Shown piece after piece: positions 32,701 to 45,870 of a stretch of DNA of 64,000 bases; position 1 is the stretch's first letter, and every line of letters starts with the position of its first letter. Source of the stretch: Erythrophleum ivorense (Eukaryota; Streptophyta; Magnoliopsida; Fabales; Fabaceae). The notes beneath the pieces are model-generated. The model worked only from the letters and a program-made list of their open reading frames with translations, was not told where the DNA came from and did not search any database. A program made the translations under genes and the position numbers. The DNA lies in NCBI GenBank assembly GCA_026724425.1, contig JAIUCV010000011.1, positions 10,375,501 through 10,439,500 on the forward strand, read 5' to 3'.

Positions 32701-35700
32701 TGTAACATTTGGTATTTCGTAAAAATATCATAATGAGTTAGTTTGAAAAGTAAGATCCCTAAGATGAACAATTTAAGGCCAAATAAAATTTGGACAAAAT
32801 TTTAAATAATAGAAAATGAGGATTTAAGTCTTAAGTTACTTAAAAACCAGGGCCAGAGTGCTTCAAAAAATTTACTGAAAGTCTAATAGTATTTTTGTAA
32901 ATATGGACACTTTTTGGAAAACTCACAGAAGGGTTTTTTAAATGGAAAATTTGAGTTCTCTGAGGTTCTCAAAGGGCCTGAAAACCATGGGAAGTCTGGA
33001 ACAGTTAAAACTCTTCTGGTGTATGGTTTTGAACGTCAATTGACCCAAACTTTAAACGTTTCATTCAAGAAAGTTTTAGCTCCAAATCAAGTGATTTCAA
33101 AACTATTTTATAAGTTTGAGGAGCTAAATTTTATGATAGAAAAGGCATTTCTCAAAAAGGAGCTAAAACAAAGTTAAAACAAAAATGCCACAAACGCGGG
33201 ACGTAAACATCATTTTTAATGAACAATTCCTTCCCTTTTTACTTTATATTAGGCGTCCCTTTTTCTGGTTCCTTCTAACTGACATTTCATCTGCCTAAAA
33301 CTAGGGGAGAGCTCATCTAAAAAGGGCACACAAGGAGAGATAAGGAGGAAGGAAGAAATCAAGGAAAAAGGCGAGAAAAATTCAAGATTTCATGGCTTTC
33401 TTCTTTAGAAAACTTGGTCTTCTCTCTTTGCTCTCTCTTTCCATGGTTTTGGTTATTCATATGGATCTATTTAGCCTTGGTTCAGAGGAGAAATTTTAGA
33501 GACTTAAAGAGAAGGCTAAGGCAAAAGGAAACACTCTTGAAAGGAGCAATGATTCAAGGTAGCTTTAATTCCTTTTTTCTTTCCTCTTCTTCCTCCCTTT
33601 AATTGTATGTCTCGGTCAGGAATAGAACCATTATAGGGCCTAAAAGCAAGCAAGAATCCATTGATTTAGGCGATGAGAGCTTAGAAAATGCAAAGAAATT
33701 GGAAGAAAAGCTAATGAAAATCAAGATAGGAAAGTATGGAATCCTTGAACCTATTGTAAACACTAATTTGATTCATGAATTCCCTAGCCTATGTGAGTAT
33801 TTGTTTGAGTTCCTAAGACCCCTAGGAAGCTTCCCAAGTGCCTCTCCCTTCAAGGAAAAATTGCAAACTCATTAGGTCCCATTCCCTCCCTATGGTTTGA
33901 CCAAGACAAGAGCAATAGGTTAGGGAGTGTTTTAAATTGTTCTAAGCTTAGTTTGGAACTTCATGTGATAGAAAAAGGTGGTAGGAAGCCTTGGAAAAAA
34001 TTTAGAAGTCATAGATTGGGAGATAAGACAATAGGTTCCATACTGTAGCCTTAAGGAGCAACTTGCACCTAGACTCTTGAAAATGAGTTTGTGAGGACTT
34101 CAAGGAGTTTAAATAGAACCAAGAGGTCTAGATATGAGAAGAGAATGAAGCCAAGAACTTAAATTATGGTAGTTACTTCATTAGGCAATTAATGAAACTA
34201 TTATGTAACCATTGGACAAACCATGCTCCCTTGGTGTGTGTTTAATATTTTGGCTTGCTTCAAGAGTGTAATGAGATCTTAATTGTCGTGTCTAGGCTAA
34301 AGGAATCAAACTCCATTTATTTGTGGGTGTAAAACCAAAAAGGAATTGGGTAATCAAGTTTAACAGCTTGGATTTCTACCAAAGTAACTCTTCACTCTTT
34401 CTTGTTTGCATTCTTGGTTGTGTACAAGCCTTTGGATGCTTGTATATGTATTTATATTATGAGACATGCCATATAATGTTGCCTTAGTACCAATATGTTT
34501 TCTTGAATGTTATTTTGGTTATGAAAATTTCTCTTAAGGTTGATGTGGTGCCAAAAGTCCTTTGACATAGGTGAAGTGAAGCCAAAAGTCCTTAGAAATG
34601 GGTGAGACAAGGCCAAAAGTCTCTTGGATAAGTGAGGCCAAGTCAAAAGTTCCTAGACCAAGGGTGAAGCTAATCTAAAAATTCCAAGAATGGGGTAAGG
34701 CAAGACCCAAAAGTCCCTAGAGCTTGCTCTTAGCCTTGGTATGATTTTATGGCATGGAAATGTTGAAATAAATGTTTTATATTGTGTTAGAACACATACT
34801 TGTGTTCTGTGACATGTTATATGCCTTGATTGCCTACTTAAATAAGTGTATGAGCTATTGAGATTCAATGAATCTCACCCACTTCCCTCTCCCATCTCAC
34901 CTTGTTTAGGTGGAGTTCAAGAGCCCAAAAATGGAAGCCAATGAGTATGATAGGCTATATCTTGACAATAGTGTAATTTTTTGTGTAAAGGAATGTCCAA
35001 GTGTATATGTACATGTTATTTTTTAGATATAAATAATTAAGCAAGTGCAAAAGTATGTATGAATTGTGTATGAACCAAACTTGACGACAAATCAATGGTA
35101 GAATGTGATTTGGGTACTTGAAGGCCCATTCTTGCTTATGTATCCTTGCATGTGGCCTAGTGGATTTAAGATGCATGGTAGTTTAGATCATTTAAGAGGC
35201 TTGGTTATGCTACAATTATGCTTTAAAATGTGCCCATGAGGTGGTGGCATGGTTAAGAGGCTATTTGGAACCATATTGACCATTTTATGCTACTAAACTT
35301 GCTAAATTCTAGAGCTATGTCAAGATTTAACCAAATGACCTCTTTCTTGGCCTGGAACTTGGCATGCATATAGGTCTTGTCTAGAGCTTTTTTAGAAAGC
35401 TAAAGTACATATTATTTGGAGTTCCAAAGAATTTTTGGTGAATTTTCAAAGTTGGCAAAATTTTTTCAATTTGACAGTGGTACTGTACAAATGGTCAGTA
35501 GCTTCACCTCTATCACTCATTGGTCAAATGGTGTCCAATAGCTATGAAATTTTACAAGGAGAAACTATACATTCAACCAACTAGAAGCACCTCAATTTGA
35601 GGTCTGTAGAGGGAGAACTAATTTTTTGAAGTTCCAGGTCAGGATCAAGGTGTAGTCAGACCTCAGTTACTGTTCTATCAGCTTTCAGGATCTGAAGGCT

Positions 35701-36292
35701 TTTGAATTAGTCTAAAATTATTTTTTTGCTCTAGTTAACATCTGTAACTTTCCAAATGGATATAGTTTTCCTGAGTTGTATTTTTTTGAAATTAGTTATG
35801 AATTTTTGAACTTTATATCAGTAAATTGTATCAGAAACGCAGGGCAGGCTGACCTATGTCACTTTTCTATTGTCAAACGTGATCCAAATGATATTATTAT
35901 GGCTTGGAATTATTTTCAATATAAATTTAACATCTAAAGCTTTCCATAAAGCTATCATGTGTTTGTTTTCAATTTTTCTAGAATTAGTTATGATTTTTTA
36001 AAATTGGTACCAAAAATCTAAATTCTAGACCCGCGAGAAAAATGCATTTTTTTTTGTCTTTGCCCTGAAATCCATGGCTCATGGAATGTTTTATGATGTA
36101 TATAAGTTGTATTGATGCATTTTAAATAGAAGATGATATGAATGGGTTCACATGGCTCCCATGGCATGAAATAAAAATTTTGGGCTCGACACAACATAAT
36201 AAAATACAATATTTTTATTTCTCTTTCTTTGGAATTGTGTAGATCATGCTTGGACATTAGTCTAATAAGCTTAAATAAATCATGGTGTGACA
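32701..36292 (+). repeat. Right LTR of the chromovirus, 3.59 kb
   Basis: It runs TGTAACATTTGG to GGTGTGACA. The minisatellite (34549-34720) has six units, one more than the left LTR, the extra 31-bp unit being 34581-34611. The inverted repeat AGATTCAATGAATCT is at 34861-34875. The 180-bp array has starts at 35446, 35626, 35806 and about 35999. Open frames here are incidental. Confidence 0.92.
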
Positions 36293-36297
36293 CTTTT

Positions 36298-37480
36298 ACC
36301 TCAGTAGTAAAAATTCTCATTTTGTGTGGCCTTGCTAAAGAGAAGGGTTGTACATGAACAAGCTTATCAAATACTTTGGTTTTGATTCTTTTCATCATTA
36401 ATATATTGTAATTAACGAGATGAGTGAGTGTTGACAAAATAAAAAGGTTCATAAAAGACCCAATTATCAAAATGTAAATTAGATTGTACCTTGCCCACTC
36501 CACAGGTTATTAGGTAGTGGTGTGTGAATGGAAAAACACATTTGTTCGAATCATGAAGCTTCACATACTACATTCTAGGGGCTTGTGTTGTCATGAACTT
36601 AATAGCATTAGATTATAGTAATTAATAAGTAATGGATGAAATATTTTTACATTTTCAACCGATTATTAATATTTCTAATAAATTTTACTAAGTATATATT
36701 TACTATATTGATATTTCTCTTTATAATTAATTTGACTTAGCTCTTTTTTAAAATTAAACTATCAAACTAATTTTTAAATAAAGTTTTATGAGGTTGGAGC
36801 AATTTATGAAGTGATATATAACAAATTTGTAACCACATAAGTATGTTAATTGAACCAATCATTTCTTAAATATAAATAAATAAATTCATAATTAAAATGG
36901 AATTTGATCTTTCAATTGCTTAAATTGAACCAATGCTTGTCATACTTCATCTTAGGTGTACCATCTAATTAAATGCACATACAACTAGCATATTATTTAA
37001 TTTTGCAAACCTAAACAATCCTATTCAAAAGCATTGCAACATTTGTCATAAACTCAACAACCTTACAACTACATTTCTCCTGAACTTAAACAAAATTTCA
37101 TTATAGTAGTCAATAAGAAAGGATGAATGGATAAGTTTCCTAACTATAACATACCTCTTCAGAACCAAATTTTACCCTCTCTAACTCATACCTCTTCTTT
37201 CTTTCTTGTCCTACTATTCCTTTTCAAACATTGGTTCTTTGTTCTTCATAAAATCCTTTATCAAACATGCCTCCTCACTCTTTTCTTTGTAATCTCAATC
37301 CTAGCCATTTTCTTTCTCTCTTAGGGCTAAGGGAAAGAACAAAGGAAGAGGAAAGAGGACAAGTCACCGTGCTTTACTTAGGATTTCAAATGGGTGAAAT
37401 CAAATTTTAGGAAATAATATCCAAGAATAAGAATGATGTCATTTACCATTTAAAACATTAGCAATGGCATTTGAGATGAT
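36298..37480. other. Unassigned AT-rich sequence, no gene seen
   Basis: This continues 20575-21645 once the retroelement is excised. There is no coding similarity. A 65-codon frame at 37127-37324 is hydrophobic and Leu/Phe-rich without recognisable family or context, and is treated as chance. Confidence 0.5.
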
Positions 37481-38762
37481 TTTTTTTTTTAGGTCTCCAA
37501 ATTCCATAAGCTGCAATATATGAGATACCATTAGAGATGAATTTTGAGACATAATTTAAGATTGAATTATTTTTTCTTTGATAAAAAAAGACAACGTTTA
37601 TTTGTTGTAAAGATAGAATTTAAGATGAACTTTTTCATTTTTTACTAGAAAAGAAAAAGGCTGCCATTTTATCCCCCATAAAGATGAAATTTGGGATAGA
37701 AAATTCTATGTCTAAACTCCTTCAATGAATAACTCTTTTCCTCCCATCAATCAATAGTAAACTTCTTAAATTTACCACATATATAGCCTAAAATAATCTA
37801 TGCTTAAAAGAAAACAACTAATAACAAGTTCTTATAGGATACATTTCCAGCTAAAGTAACTTTATATCTTTCTTCCTAGGTTCTACAACAAAAAGGAAAA
37901 AGTGACTCAAATAATTAATGATGTTCACTAGTTCACAATTGCCCTAAAAAATTAAATTACTATAATATCCTTTCTACTGAAATATACAAAAAACCTTGAT
38001 CAAACAAATACAAAGAGCTGAAGCATTATGTATAGGCCTTTGTCCATAAGGAAAGATCAAGATTATAGTGTAAAGTAAGAGGGATTAATTCAATGGTAAA
38101 TAGTGAGCTAGGCAAACTATAATTATAGAAGTGACAAAAACACCAACATCTACCCCTAGTTAATCTCCATAAAAGTAGTCTAAATTAATCTTTCATTTAC
38201 TTGCAAACTAAATTTTCATAATGTCAAAAGTTTTTTCTCCTTCCATTAATTTACAAATAATCCTTGGCTCCAAATACTTTGAGGTGACACATATTATATC
38301 CTTAAATCTATCTCTACTCTTTAATTAAACCAAAAAAAAAGGAAATTTAAAATGTAACTAGAGACAAAAAATTCTGTCTTTAATATATAAATTATTTTTC
38401 CCAAATAAATAAAACTTCAGAAATGGATTAGAGATGAACTTTGAGATTGAAATATTTCATCCCTAAATCCATCTCTAAATCCAATCATCTTATCATAAAA
38501 AATATTTTCCATCTGAAATGGATTTAAGCACCATAATTTCTTTCTCAAAATTTTAACAAAATTTTCTTCTTCAATCCTTATTTTAGAAAGAAATCAAAAA
38601 TGAAGTTAGAACAGGATGTTTTAGAGATGAAAAATTCCATCTCTAAAATTATTTTTTGATTGTTGAAAAAGATCAATTATTAGAGATGGATTTGCTTCGA
38701 ATTAGAGATGAAAAAATTTTTGTCTCTAAATTCCATCTCTAATTATTAGTTTTCTTATAGTG
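37480..38762. mobile_element. CACTA element end with AGAGATGGAA subterminal repeats
   Basis: The right boundary reads TTAGTTTTCTTATAGTG. Its reverse complement, CACTATAAGAAAACTAA, is a standard CACTA terminus, and the element interior lies to the left. At least fifteen copies of TTAGAGATGRA or its reverse complement TCCATCTCTAA occur in both orientations, densest at 38380-38750. They are the subterminal repeats. No transposase coding sequence and no certain left terminus were found. Confidence 0.72.
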
Positions 38763-38859
38763 AAACAAGATCTAGCATCAATAAGAAAATACATTCTAGA
38801 TCAATGCTAGATGGTCCAATAATAGCTACCAAAATCATGGCAAGTGTAATGTGGAGACA

Positions 38860-39205
38860 CCCTCTAATGATAGTTTGAACAATCACTGGAATAATCAACA
38901 CCAAAGTCATACTTTAATAACGATATAACAATTATTAGAGGTAGACTATAATGATGGCTATGACCATTGCTAATGGTTGAATACATAGACTTTTTATGTT
39001 TAATGATGGTTATAACCGTCATTAGATTTAAACTTAAATGATTGTTAAAATCATTTTTAAAGTATAATATTTTCCTTTAACTCTAATGATAATTATAACC
39101 ATCATTAGAGCCTACCTCTAATGACAATTATGACCATTGTTAGAGGGTTTATGATTTTTTTGATCCACTAATGACAATAGTAACTATCATTATTGGTATT
39201 ATAAA
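38860..39205. repeat. Second CACTA-like array: TAATGATGGTTATAACC palindromes
   Basis: Variants of CTCTAATGATGGTTATAACC and its reverse complement recur about eight times in both orientations. Merged, TAATGATGGTTATAACCATCATTA would be a perfect palindrome. The arrangement is that of CACTA subterminal repeats, but of a different family from the adjacent 37480-38762 array. No terminus was identified. Confidence 0.6.
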
Positions 39206-39470
39206 AATATTTGTTATCTTTGTCAATAGTTATGATTGAAACTAAAAAAAGTGTATATCATATGCCAATGCTTTATTTACCTTCCTTCATTTCTTCTTGT
39301 CCTATTTTGCATTGGCATATTTAAATATATCATACAATTTAAATTTGAACTAACCTACTATATATGTATAAAGATATTTAAATCAAATAAACATCTCTTT
39401 ACAATGTATCTTCATAAGAAAATAATGTGAGTAATATAAAATGCTGGTAAAAAAAAGGGCTTCAAGCATG
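39206..39470. other. AT-rich flank of the large solo LTR
   Basis: Nothing is recognised here. It is contiguous with 53389 after removal of the LTR, reading CAAGCATG|CTACA|AAAAAAAAAGTCC. Confidence 0.5.
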
Positions 39471-39524
39471 CTACATGTAACATCTGAGTTTCCATAGAAG
39501 CGAGGACTTAAGTTTTTAGAATTT

Positions 39525-39730
39525 TTTAGTCTCCTCGCTATAGTTAGGATACTTGTTCATTATAGCTAGGATGTCAGTTCGCTATAGCAAGAATGCCAGT
39601 TCACTATGACGAGTTCGTGGCCATACAAAATCTAAGGAATTTCTAGCAATAGCGCAAGCTATGGTGAGAACAGCTGGGAAGCTCTCGCAGTAGCGCGAGG
39701 TGTCTCTCGCTATAGTGAAATAGCGAAACA
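39525..39730 (+). repeat. CGCTATAGC palindrome cassette in LTR head
   Basis: About nine copies of CTCGCTATAG, TTCGCTATAGC and decayed forms occur with short spacers. The cassette ends in CTCGCTATAGTGAAATAGCG. It is related to the cassettes at 25795, 43110 and 61628, although the surrounding LTR is of the longer type. Exact copies of the 12-base palindrome are fewer here, which suggests decay. Confidence 0.75.
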
Positions 39731-41256
39731 TGTTTAAGAAAACACCAATAAGGGATTTTTAAATGGAAATTTTGAATTTCTTGAGATTCTCAAAGGCCCT
39801 AAAAACTATAGGAACCCTTGGAATGGTTTATACCCTATTCGGTGTATGTTTTCTAATGTTAGTTAACTCAAACTTTAACCGAATAGTTTGGGAAGGTTTC
39901 ATATCCAAATTGGGTGATTCTAAAACTATTTTATAGGTTATAGCACCTAAATTTCATGATAAAAAGGATAGGTTTCGAAAAGGAGTTGAAATGAGCCCAA
40001 TTAGACAAAACCAAGAAATAAGGACTAAAGTGAAAAATAAAAAGTGGCAAAAAGTGGAACCCTAGCTTCTTAAAACGTCCAAAATTTGCTCCTCCTTCTA
40101 ACCAACCTCATTCTTCCCAAATAGAGAGAGAAAGACCAAGGAGAGAGATGCACCAAAGGAGGAGGAGAAGAGGAAGAGAAACAAGGCAAAAAGGTATGAA
40201 AATATATAGAATTCCATGCTCTTTCCTCTAGCAACTTGAGTCTCCTCCTTCCTACTCTCTTTCTATAGTTTCATTAATGGGTTTGGTTCTATTTTGATCT
40301 CTGTCCAAAGGGAAGAAGTTTGAAATTCAAGGGAGGGACTAAAGCAAAAGAAAGAGCACTTGAGAAAAGCTAGAATTCAAGGTAAGTTTGTTGCTTTTCA
40401 TGCTTCTTCTCCCTTGCTCCCATGTGTGTGAATTTTGACCACCATTTGGACATCCAAGAGGAAATTTTTTTGAACTAAACCGACAGTGAAACTTATGTTT
40501 TAGTGGGTGGAAAACAAGATGGTACAAAGGAATCCAAGAAAGAACCATTGAAATTCAAGATAAAATCTCTAGGGATTCAATTGCACCTTTACTTATAGGA
40601 AGCTTTCTAGCCATAGTTTAAGATGTCTAAGAGTTTATATGGGTTCCTAAGACATAAAAGATGTAATATCTGGTTCTTTAAAAATGAGAAAAAGTGCGAG
40701 AAACATAACGCACGGTTTCTCCATAAACGAACGAAATTCACCGAATACAAAAGCAAGTCCCCCGAAATGACTTAGTTAAGGTCCCAAAAAATTTGGGAAG
40801 TATTCGAGACTCCTAAAAATGAGAATCTCAGACTCAGATGGAAAGAAAAATAGAGATAGAATGAAGAAACAAAATTTAACAAGAAACTTACGAAACATAA
40901 TGGCATTTTCGTAGTTTTAAGTAAATTTTGGAATTCACACAAGAGGACTTTTTAAATGAAAGTTTTAAGTTCTCCAGGGTTCTTAGAGGCCCTGAAAACC
41001 ATGGGAAGTCCCGGAATAGTTAAAACCTCTCCGGTAGACGTTTTTCAACGTTGGTGTAATTGAACTTTGACGGATTCATTCGGGAAGGTTTTAACTTTGA
41101 TTTAAGTTATTCCAAAGGAATTTTACTAAATTGGGAATGTAAATTTTATAATAGAAAAGATGATTCTCAAAAAAAGAGTTAAAACGAATTAGAAACAAAA
41201 ATACCAAAAACGAAGGGCAAAACAGAATTTTTTGAAAAGTCATTCTTCCTCCACCA

Positions 41257-41266
41257 ATATATATAG
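41257..41266 (+). promoter_or_regulatory. Putative LTR TATA box
   Basis: ATATATATAGGGCGCCCC lies about 600 bases from the LTR start, just before a purine-rich leader block. Similar TATA-like text followed by GGCGYCCC occurs at the same depth in several LTR copies (for example near 22188). Conservation across diverged copies suggests the LTR core promoter; activity is unknown. Confidence 0.45.
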
Positions 41267-43028
41267 GGCGCCCCACTCTCCATTCATTTAGCCTCATATT
41301 TTTCTGCCTCAAACTAGAGAAGAAACCCTAGGAGAGTGGCACACAAGAGGAAGAAGAAGAGGAGGAGAAATTAAGGCTTGAAGGTATGAAATTTTGATAA
41401 TTTTTCATGCTTTCTTCTTTCCAAACCTCTTCTCCTCCATCCTTCTTTATTTCCTATGATTATAATAAATTTTATAAATCTATTTTAAGGGAGAAATTAA
41501 GGAAAAAATTCGGATTTGAAAAGAGAAGGTCAAAAAAAGATAAGATTCAAGTGAGAAAATAAGGAAAAATAAGGTAATTTCTTCTTCCATGGTTGTTACC
41601 CTTTGCTTCCCTTCTCCCTATGGTTTGCCCCTCTAAAGAAGTCATAGGAAGGCTTGGTTTTTAAGTAGAGCCAAGGGTGATTCTTAGGGAAAAAGGTGTG
41701 GAAATTAAGAATATGCAAAGAGAATCAACAAATAACCATGAAAATTCAAGATGCAAATTCTAGGGTTTCATATGTTCCTTGTAAAATCTGATTTGGCACC
41801 TTGATTTCTATACCTAAATGAGAGTTTAAATGAGCTCTTAAGATCCCTAGAAGTCTCCCCATGTGCTTCCTCTATCAAGAAAACAAAGCAAAGTCTATAG
41901 AGAGCAAAATGCTTCCTAGGTTTGGCTATGAGGGGTTTGCATACTTAGGGAGAGTTTTAAAATTTTCTAAACCTATTTTTGAGTCATATATGATGAATGA
42001 AAATGAGGGGAAGCCTTGGAAAAAATTTAAAAACCATAGAAAGTGAGTTGGCCTTATATGTTTCATAATATGACATAAAGAAGCAACATGTAGTTAGACT
42101 CTTTATTTTAATTGTGTGATGACTCCAAGAGGCTTAAAATGAGTCAAGAACCATATATGAAAGGAAAGAATAGAGCCTAGAATTTATTTGATAGGTGTTG
42201 CTTCATTAGGTTCATTCTTGGAAACATTAAGGGGTTAATGAGCCAAGTTAGTGTCTAAGCAAGTTGTGTGGCCTTAAAATTAATTCCATTAACCTAATTG
42301 GCTTTCATAAATTGTGTTTAGGCCAAGAGAAATCATTCTCACACCTTTATATATGTGAGGCTAAAGAAGGGAGAGGAAATTCAAGAGAAAAAACATGTGC
42401 TTGCTTCCAAGGTAACTCGCTCCTCATTCTCTCGTGCATGAATGTATGCTTGACTTATCTTTAAATGTGTGTATGTGTGTTTCAAGCCATGAAAATTATT
42501 CTAGCATGATGTCATATGCCATGGTAGCATGATGATCCATTATACTTTCAAATGATATTTGTTATGTGTGCTTGGGTTTACTTGAGTGTGGTGAGGCAAA
42601 GAACCTTTAGCCATGGTGAGAATGAGCCAAGAACCTTTAAAGTTTGGTTGAGACAAAATAAAGAGTCTCCCTAAAGTGAGGTTGACTCCTAAGGGCAAGG
42701 ATGAGTCCAAGAACCTCTTAAAGAATGGGTGAGGCAAGACTAAAATCCACAAGTGAATGGGTGAGACTAATCCACTTACCTGGTAAGCCTTTGTATGCTA
42801 TGTATGACTTGTTCAAATGTTAAAAATGCTTCTTGAATATTTGCACATGTTAATATGCTCATCCATGCATTTGTAAGATTGGTTTTGTATCTTTTATATG
42901 TGATCAAAAGAGAGATGAGCTATTAGAATTCTTTGAATCTTATTCCCTCCTCTCTAATGTTCTAACATGCTAGGTAGACCAAGAGAGTAAGGGAATAGAA
43001 GCCAACCACATAAGAAATGAGAGCATGA

Positions 43029-45870
43029 TGTAACAACCAACAAAAAGAAAGAAAAAAAAGAAGAAGAAAAAAAGAAGCTGAAAAAATTTTGAAGTCCTAA
43101 AATTTTCTAGCTACAGCAAATGTACCTGTTTGCTATAGTAAGAAAGGGTCTATTTATAGCGAGAGTGCCTTTTAGTTATAGCGAGAATGCTTCTAGCTAT
43201 AGCGAGTGTGGGTATCCCATACAAAAACCAGAGAGTTCCTCACTATAGCATGCGCCGTAGTGAAAATAGGGTCGGGGACTGATACCTGCCTTGCTATAGC
43301 GAGGGTTAGTCCAGAAAAACGTGAAAAAAGAGAATTTGACTTCTTAAAGCGTCCCGATTCATTTCTTTTCCTCTTAACCGACTTAAACTTCATCCAAGGC
43401 AGAGAAAAGGGCTGAGGAAAGAGAAAGAGAGACCAAGAGAAGGAAGGAAGAACAAGAAAAAGGTAAGCAAGCTTGAGATTTCTCTAGCTTTTCTTCTTAG
43501 AGTTTTGCTCTTCTCTCTTTGCCCTCTATTGCTATGGTTTTAGATGTTGAATTAGCTATGTTTTAGGCTTAGTTCAGAAGAGGGAAAATGGAAAACCACT
43601 CTTGAAGAAGGTTACTTCTTTGTTTTCCCTAGGTATATTGGTTCTACCAACTTGAGAACATGGGAAAGAGGAAGAGTTGGTGAACTTCTAGAGAGAGAAA
43701 GAACCCTTAGTTTCTTATATACTTGGTAGGGTTTGCTATAAAAAAACTTTGTGAATAAGTGTTGACTTATAAGAGAGTAATTCCATGCTCTTTATATGTC
43801 TAGACTTAAGAGAAGCACTTCCATCTAGTTATGATTGTGAAATCAAGAAGGGAGAAGACAAATTGAAAGGGAAGGCTTGTGTTAGCCTATAAGGTAGCTC
43901 TTTCCCCCTTCTCTCATGCATGGATGTATATTTAGCTTGTTTTAGACTGTGTGTATGTGTATTTTCAAGCTATGAAAAGTATGCTAGCATGCCTTTACAT
44001 GTCATGATCCTTGATTCTATGTTATGTATTAAATGAATCCATGATGTTTGTATGAGTTTGCTTGAGTGTAGAAAGGCCAAGAACTCTTCCCTTGGATGAG
44101 GATGAGCCAAGAACCCTCGAGTTTAGTTGAGACAAAGCAAAGGGTCTCTCAAAAGCAATGTAGACTTCCAAGAGTATGGTTGAGTCCAAAGTACTCAAGA
44201 GTGGGTAAGGCAAGTCCAAAATCCATGAGGAGAAGTGTGAGGCCAATCCAAACACTTGTTGAACCCTTGAATGTCTTGTATGCTTGATTCACATGCCAAG
44301 GTTGCTTTTAAAATGTCCATGACTTCTACTTTTCCATACATGCATTTGAAAAGCTTGCTTTGCACATAATATGTATGATTGAATGGGAGATGAGCTATTG
44401 GAATTCTTTGAATCTCATCCCCTTCTCTCCACTATCCTAACATGCTAAGTGGACCAAGTGAACAAAGACATAGGAGCCACCAAGCTTGAAACTAGGGAAA
44501 TTGGCAAAGGATTTGTGAAATTGTCATTTTGTCACCACTTTGTTGTCAAGAGATGCAATCTAATGGTGTACATGGTGTATGCACTTATGAATACTTATAA
44601 ATGGATGTACATATTGTATATGTATGAGAATTAGAACTATATTGAATGATGTAGCAAGTTTTTGATATGAATAGCAAGATCTTGGCATTATGTACATATT
44701 CTCTATTTTAGTGTGAGAGAGTGAGTTTTGCAAATCTGGGTTGTTAGACATTTGAGCCATGTTTGATAGCCTATGTTGATGCTTTCCCACGTGCTCATAG
44801 AGCCTTAGGAGTAGGATAAGCAAATTTGAACCCTTGGAGCCCTCTTTTAACAAAAGAAATTGGCATTTTGCCCCCTTATATCAAAGTCTGACCAAATGAC
44901 CTCTTCTTGCCTTAAAATTTAGCATGTGATTAGATCTTTCCTAGAGCTTTTTGGAAAGCTAAATATCAGGTCATTTGGAGGTCTGTGGAATTTTCTATGA
45001 TTTTTCAAAGTTGGTATCAAAATTTCATATTTGCACCAGTACTGTTCATTTGGTTAGTTGTGTAATTGTTTCATCTGAGGCACAAACGTGGTCCAATGGC
45101 TACGAAATTTTATAGGAAGAAAATAGACATTCACAGTGACTTGTAGCAACTAGAATCACATCATTTGGAGGTCTAAAGAGGAAGATATGAATTTTCAAAG
45201 TTTCTGCCTAGTATCAGTCATCTTGCCTGACCAGAAGTATTGTTCCATCAATTTCTGAGAGCTTGGCTTGATGAACTGATCTGGAAATATTTTTTCTCTC
45301 TAGGTAATATCCAAATATTTCCATATTGGTATCATTTTCACATATTGGATTTTTTTGGAATTAGTTGTACATTTTTGAAATTCATATCAGTAAACTGTGA
45401 CAGCATCAGGACCCAGTCCGACCTCCAGACCAATTCACATGTCAAACGTCCTGTGTGTGGGATGTTATCACTTGTACATATTTTTACCATGAAGTAGATA
45501 TCCTAAGGTTTCTAGAATGACCAAGATTGCATGTTTTTAATTTTTCTAGGCTTAGTTATGATTTTCCAAACTTTGCCCAGAAATAGGGCCAAGTCTGGCC
45601 GAGAATGAATTTGCATGTCCCATGTCTCCTTTCGGTTTCCATGAGTTGCGAGTAAGTTTTAATGATACAAATGAGTTGTAACAATGAAATTAAATATAAA
45701 GAGGTATAGTATGAGCTCACACGGCCCACATGACACCGAAATGAATTGCTAAATACGACGCAACGTAAAAATATTCATTATCTTCCCTTGCTCTTTTATG
45801 AGAAACCTACATCCTCCATGATAGTAAGTCATTGAAAGGCAAGAGATGAGCTAGAATTTATGGTGTTACA
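43029..45870 (+). mobile_element. Doubly nested solo LTR, 2.84 kb, chimeric
   Basis: It starts TGTAACAACCAAC and ends TATGGTGTTACA, with a perfect duplication CATGA at 43024-43028 and 45871-45875. The first 900 bases match the LTR at 25732 (palindrome cassette at 43110-43310, AGGTAAGC at about 43461, leader blocks). From about 43920 the text instead matches the other LTR type, including the minisatellite of the minus-strand LTR at 1-2988. This is the youngest insertion of its stack. Confidence 0.92.
43110..43310 (+). repeat. TCGCTATAGCGA palindrome cassette in LTR head
   Basis: It is closely aligned with the cassette at 25795-26020. Motifs include GCTATAGTAAGAAAGGGTCT, TTATAGCGAGAATGC, AGCTATAGCGAGTGTGGG and CTTGCTATAGCGAGGG. 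It shares the order of motifs and spacers with that copy and, inverted, with 61628-61880. Confidence 0.85.

Larger units (their letters stand above)
21646..36292 (+). mobile_element. Ty3/gypsy Del/Tekay-like chromovirus, two LTRs, decayed
   Basis: This is the only element in the window with both LTRs. The left LTR is 21646-25220 and the right LTR is 32701-36292, with target duplications CATTT (21641-21645) and CTTTT (36293-36297), one mismatch. Internal order is primer-binding site, gag, zinc knuckle, protease, reverse transcriptase, RNase H, integrase, chromodomain remnant and polypurine tract. This is the Ty3/gypsy order, and the C-terminal chromodomain-like tail points to Del/Tekay chromoviruses. 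A solo LTR (25732-28446) is nested in gag. Without it the element is about 11.9 kb. Every coding domain contains stops or shifts, so it is not autonomous. Confidence 0.92.

Noticed and set aside
36018..36503. 161-codon minus-strand open frame across the right LTR end
   Set aside because: It crosses the exact LTR boundary and target duplication, has no family-like motif, and is AT-rich chance sequence.
37127..37324. 65-codon hydrophobic frame as a small membrane protein
   Set aside because: No start context, homology or conservation; AT-rich sequence commonly yields Phe/Leu-rich frames.
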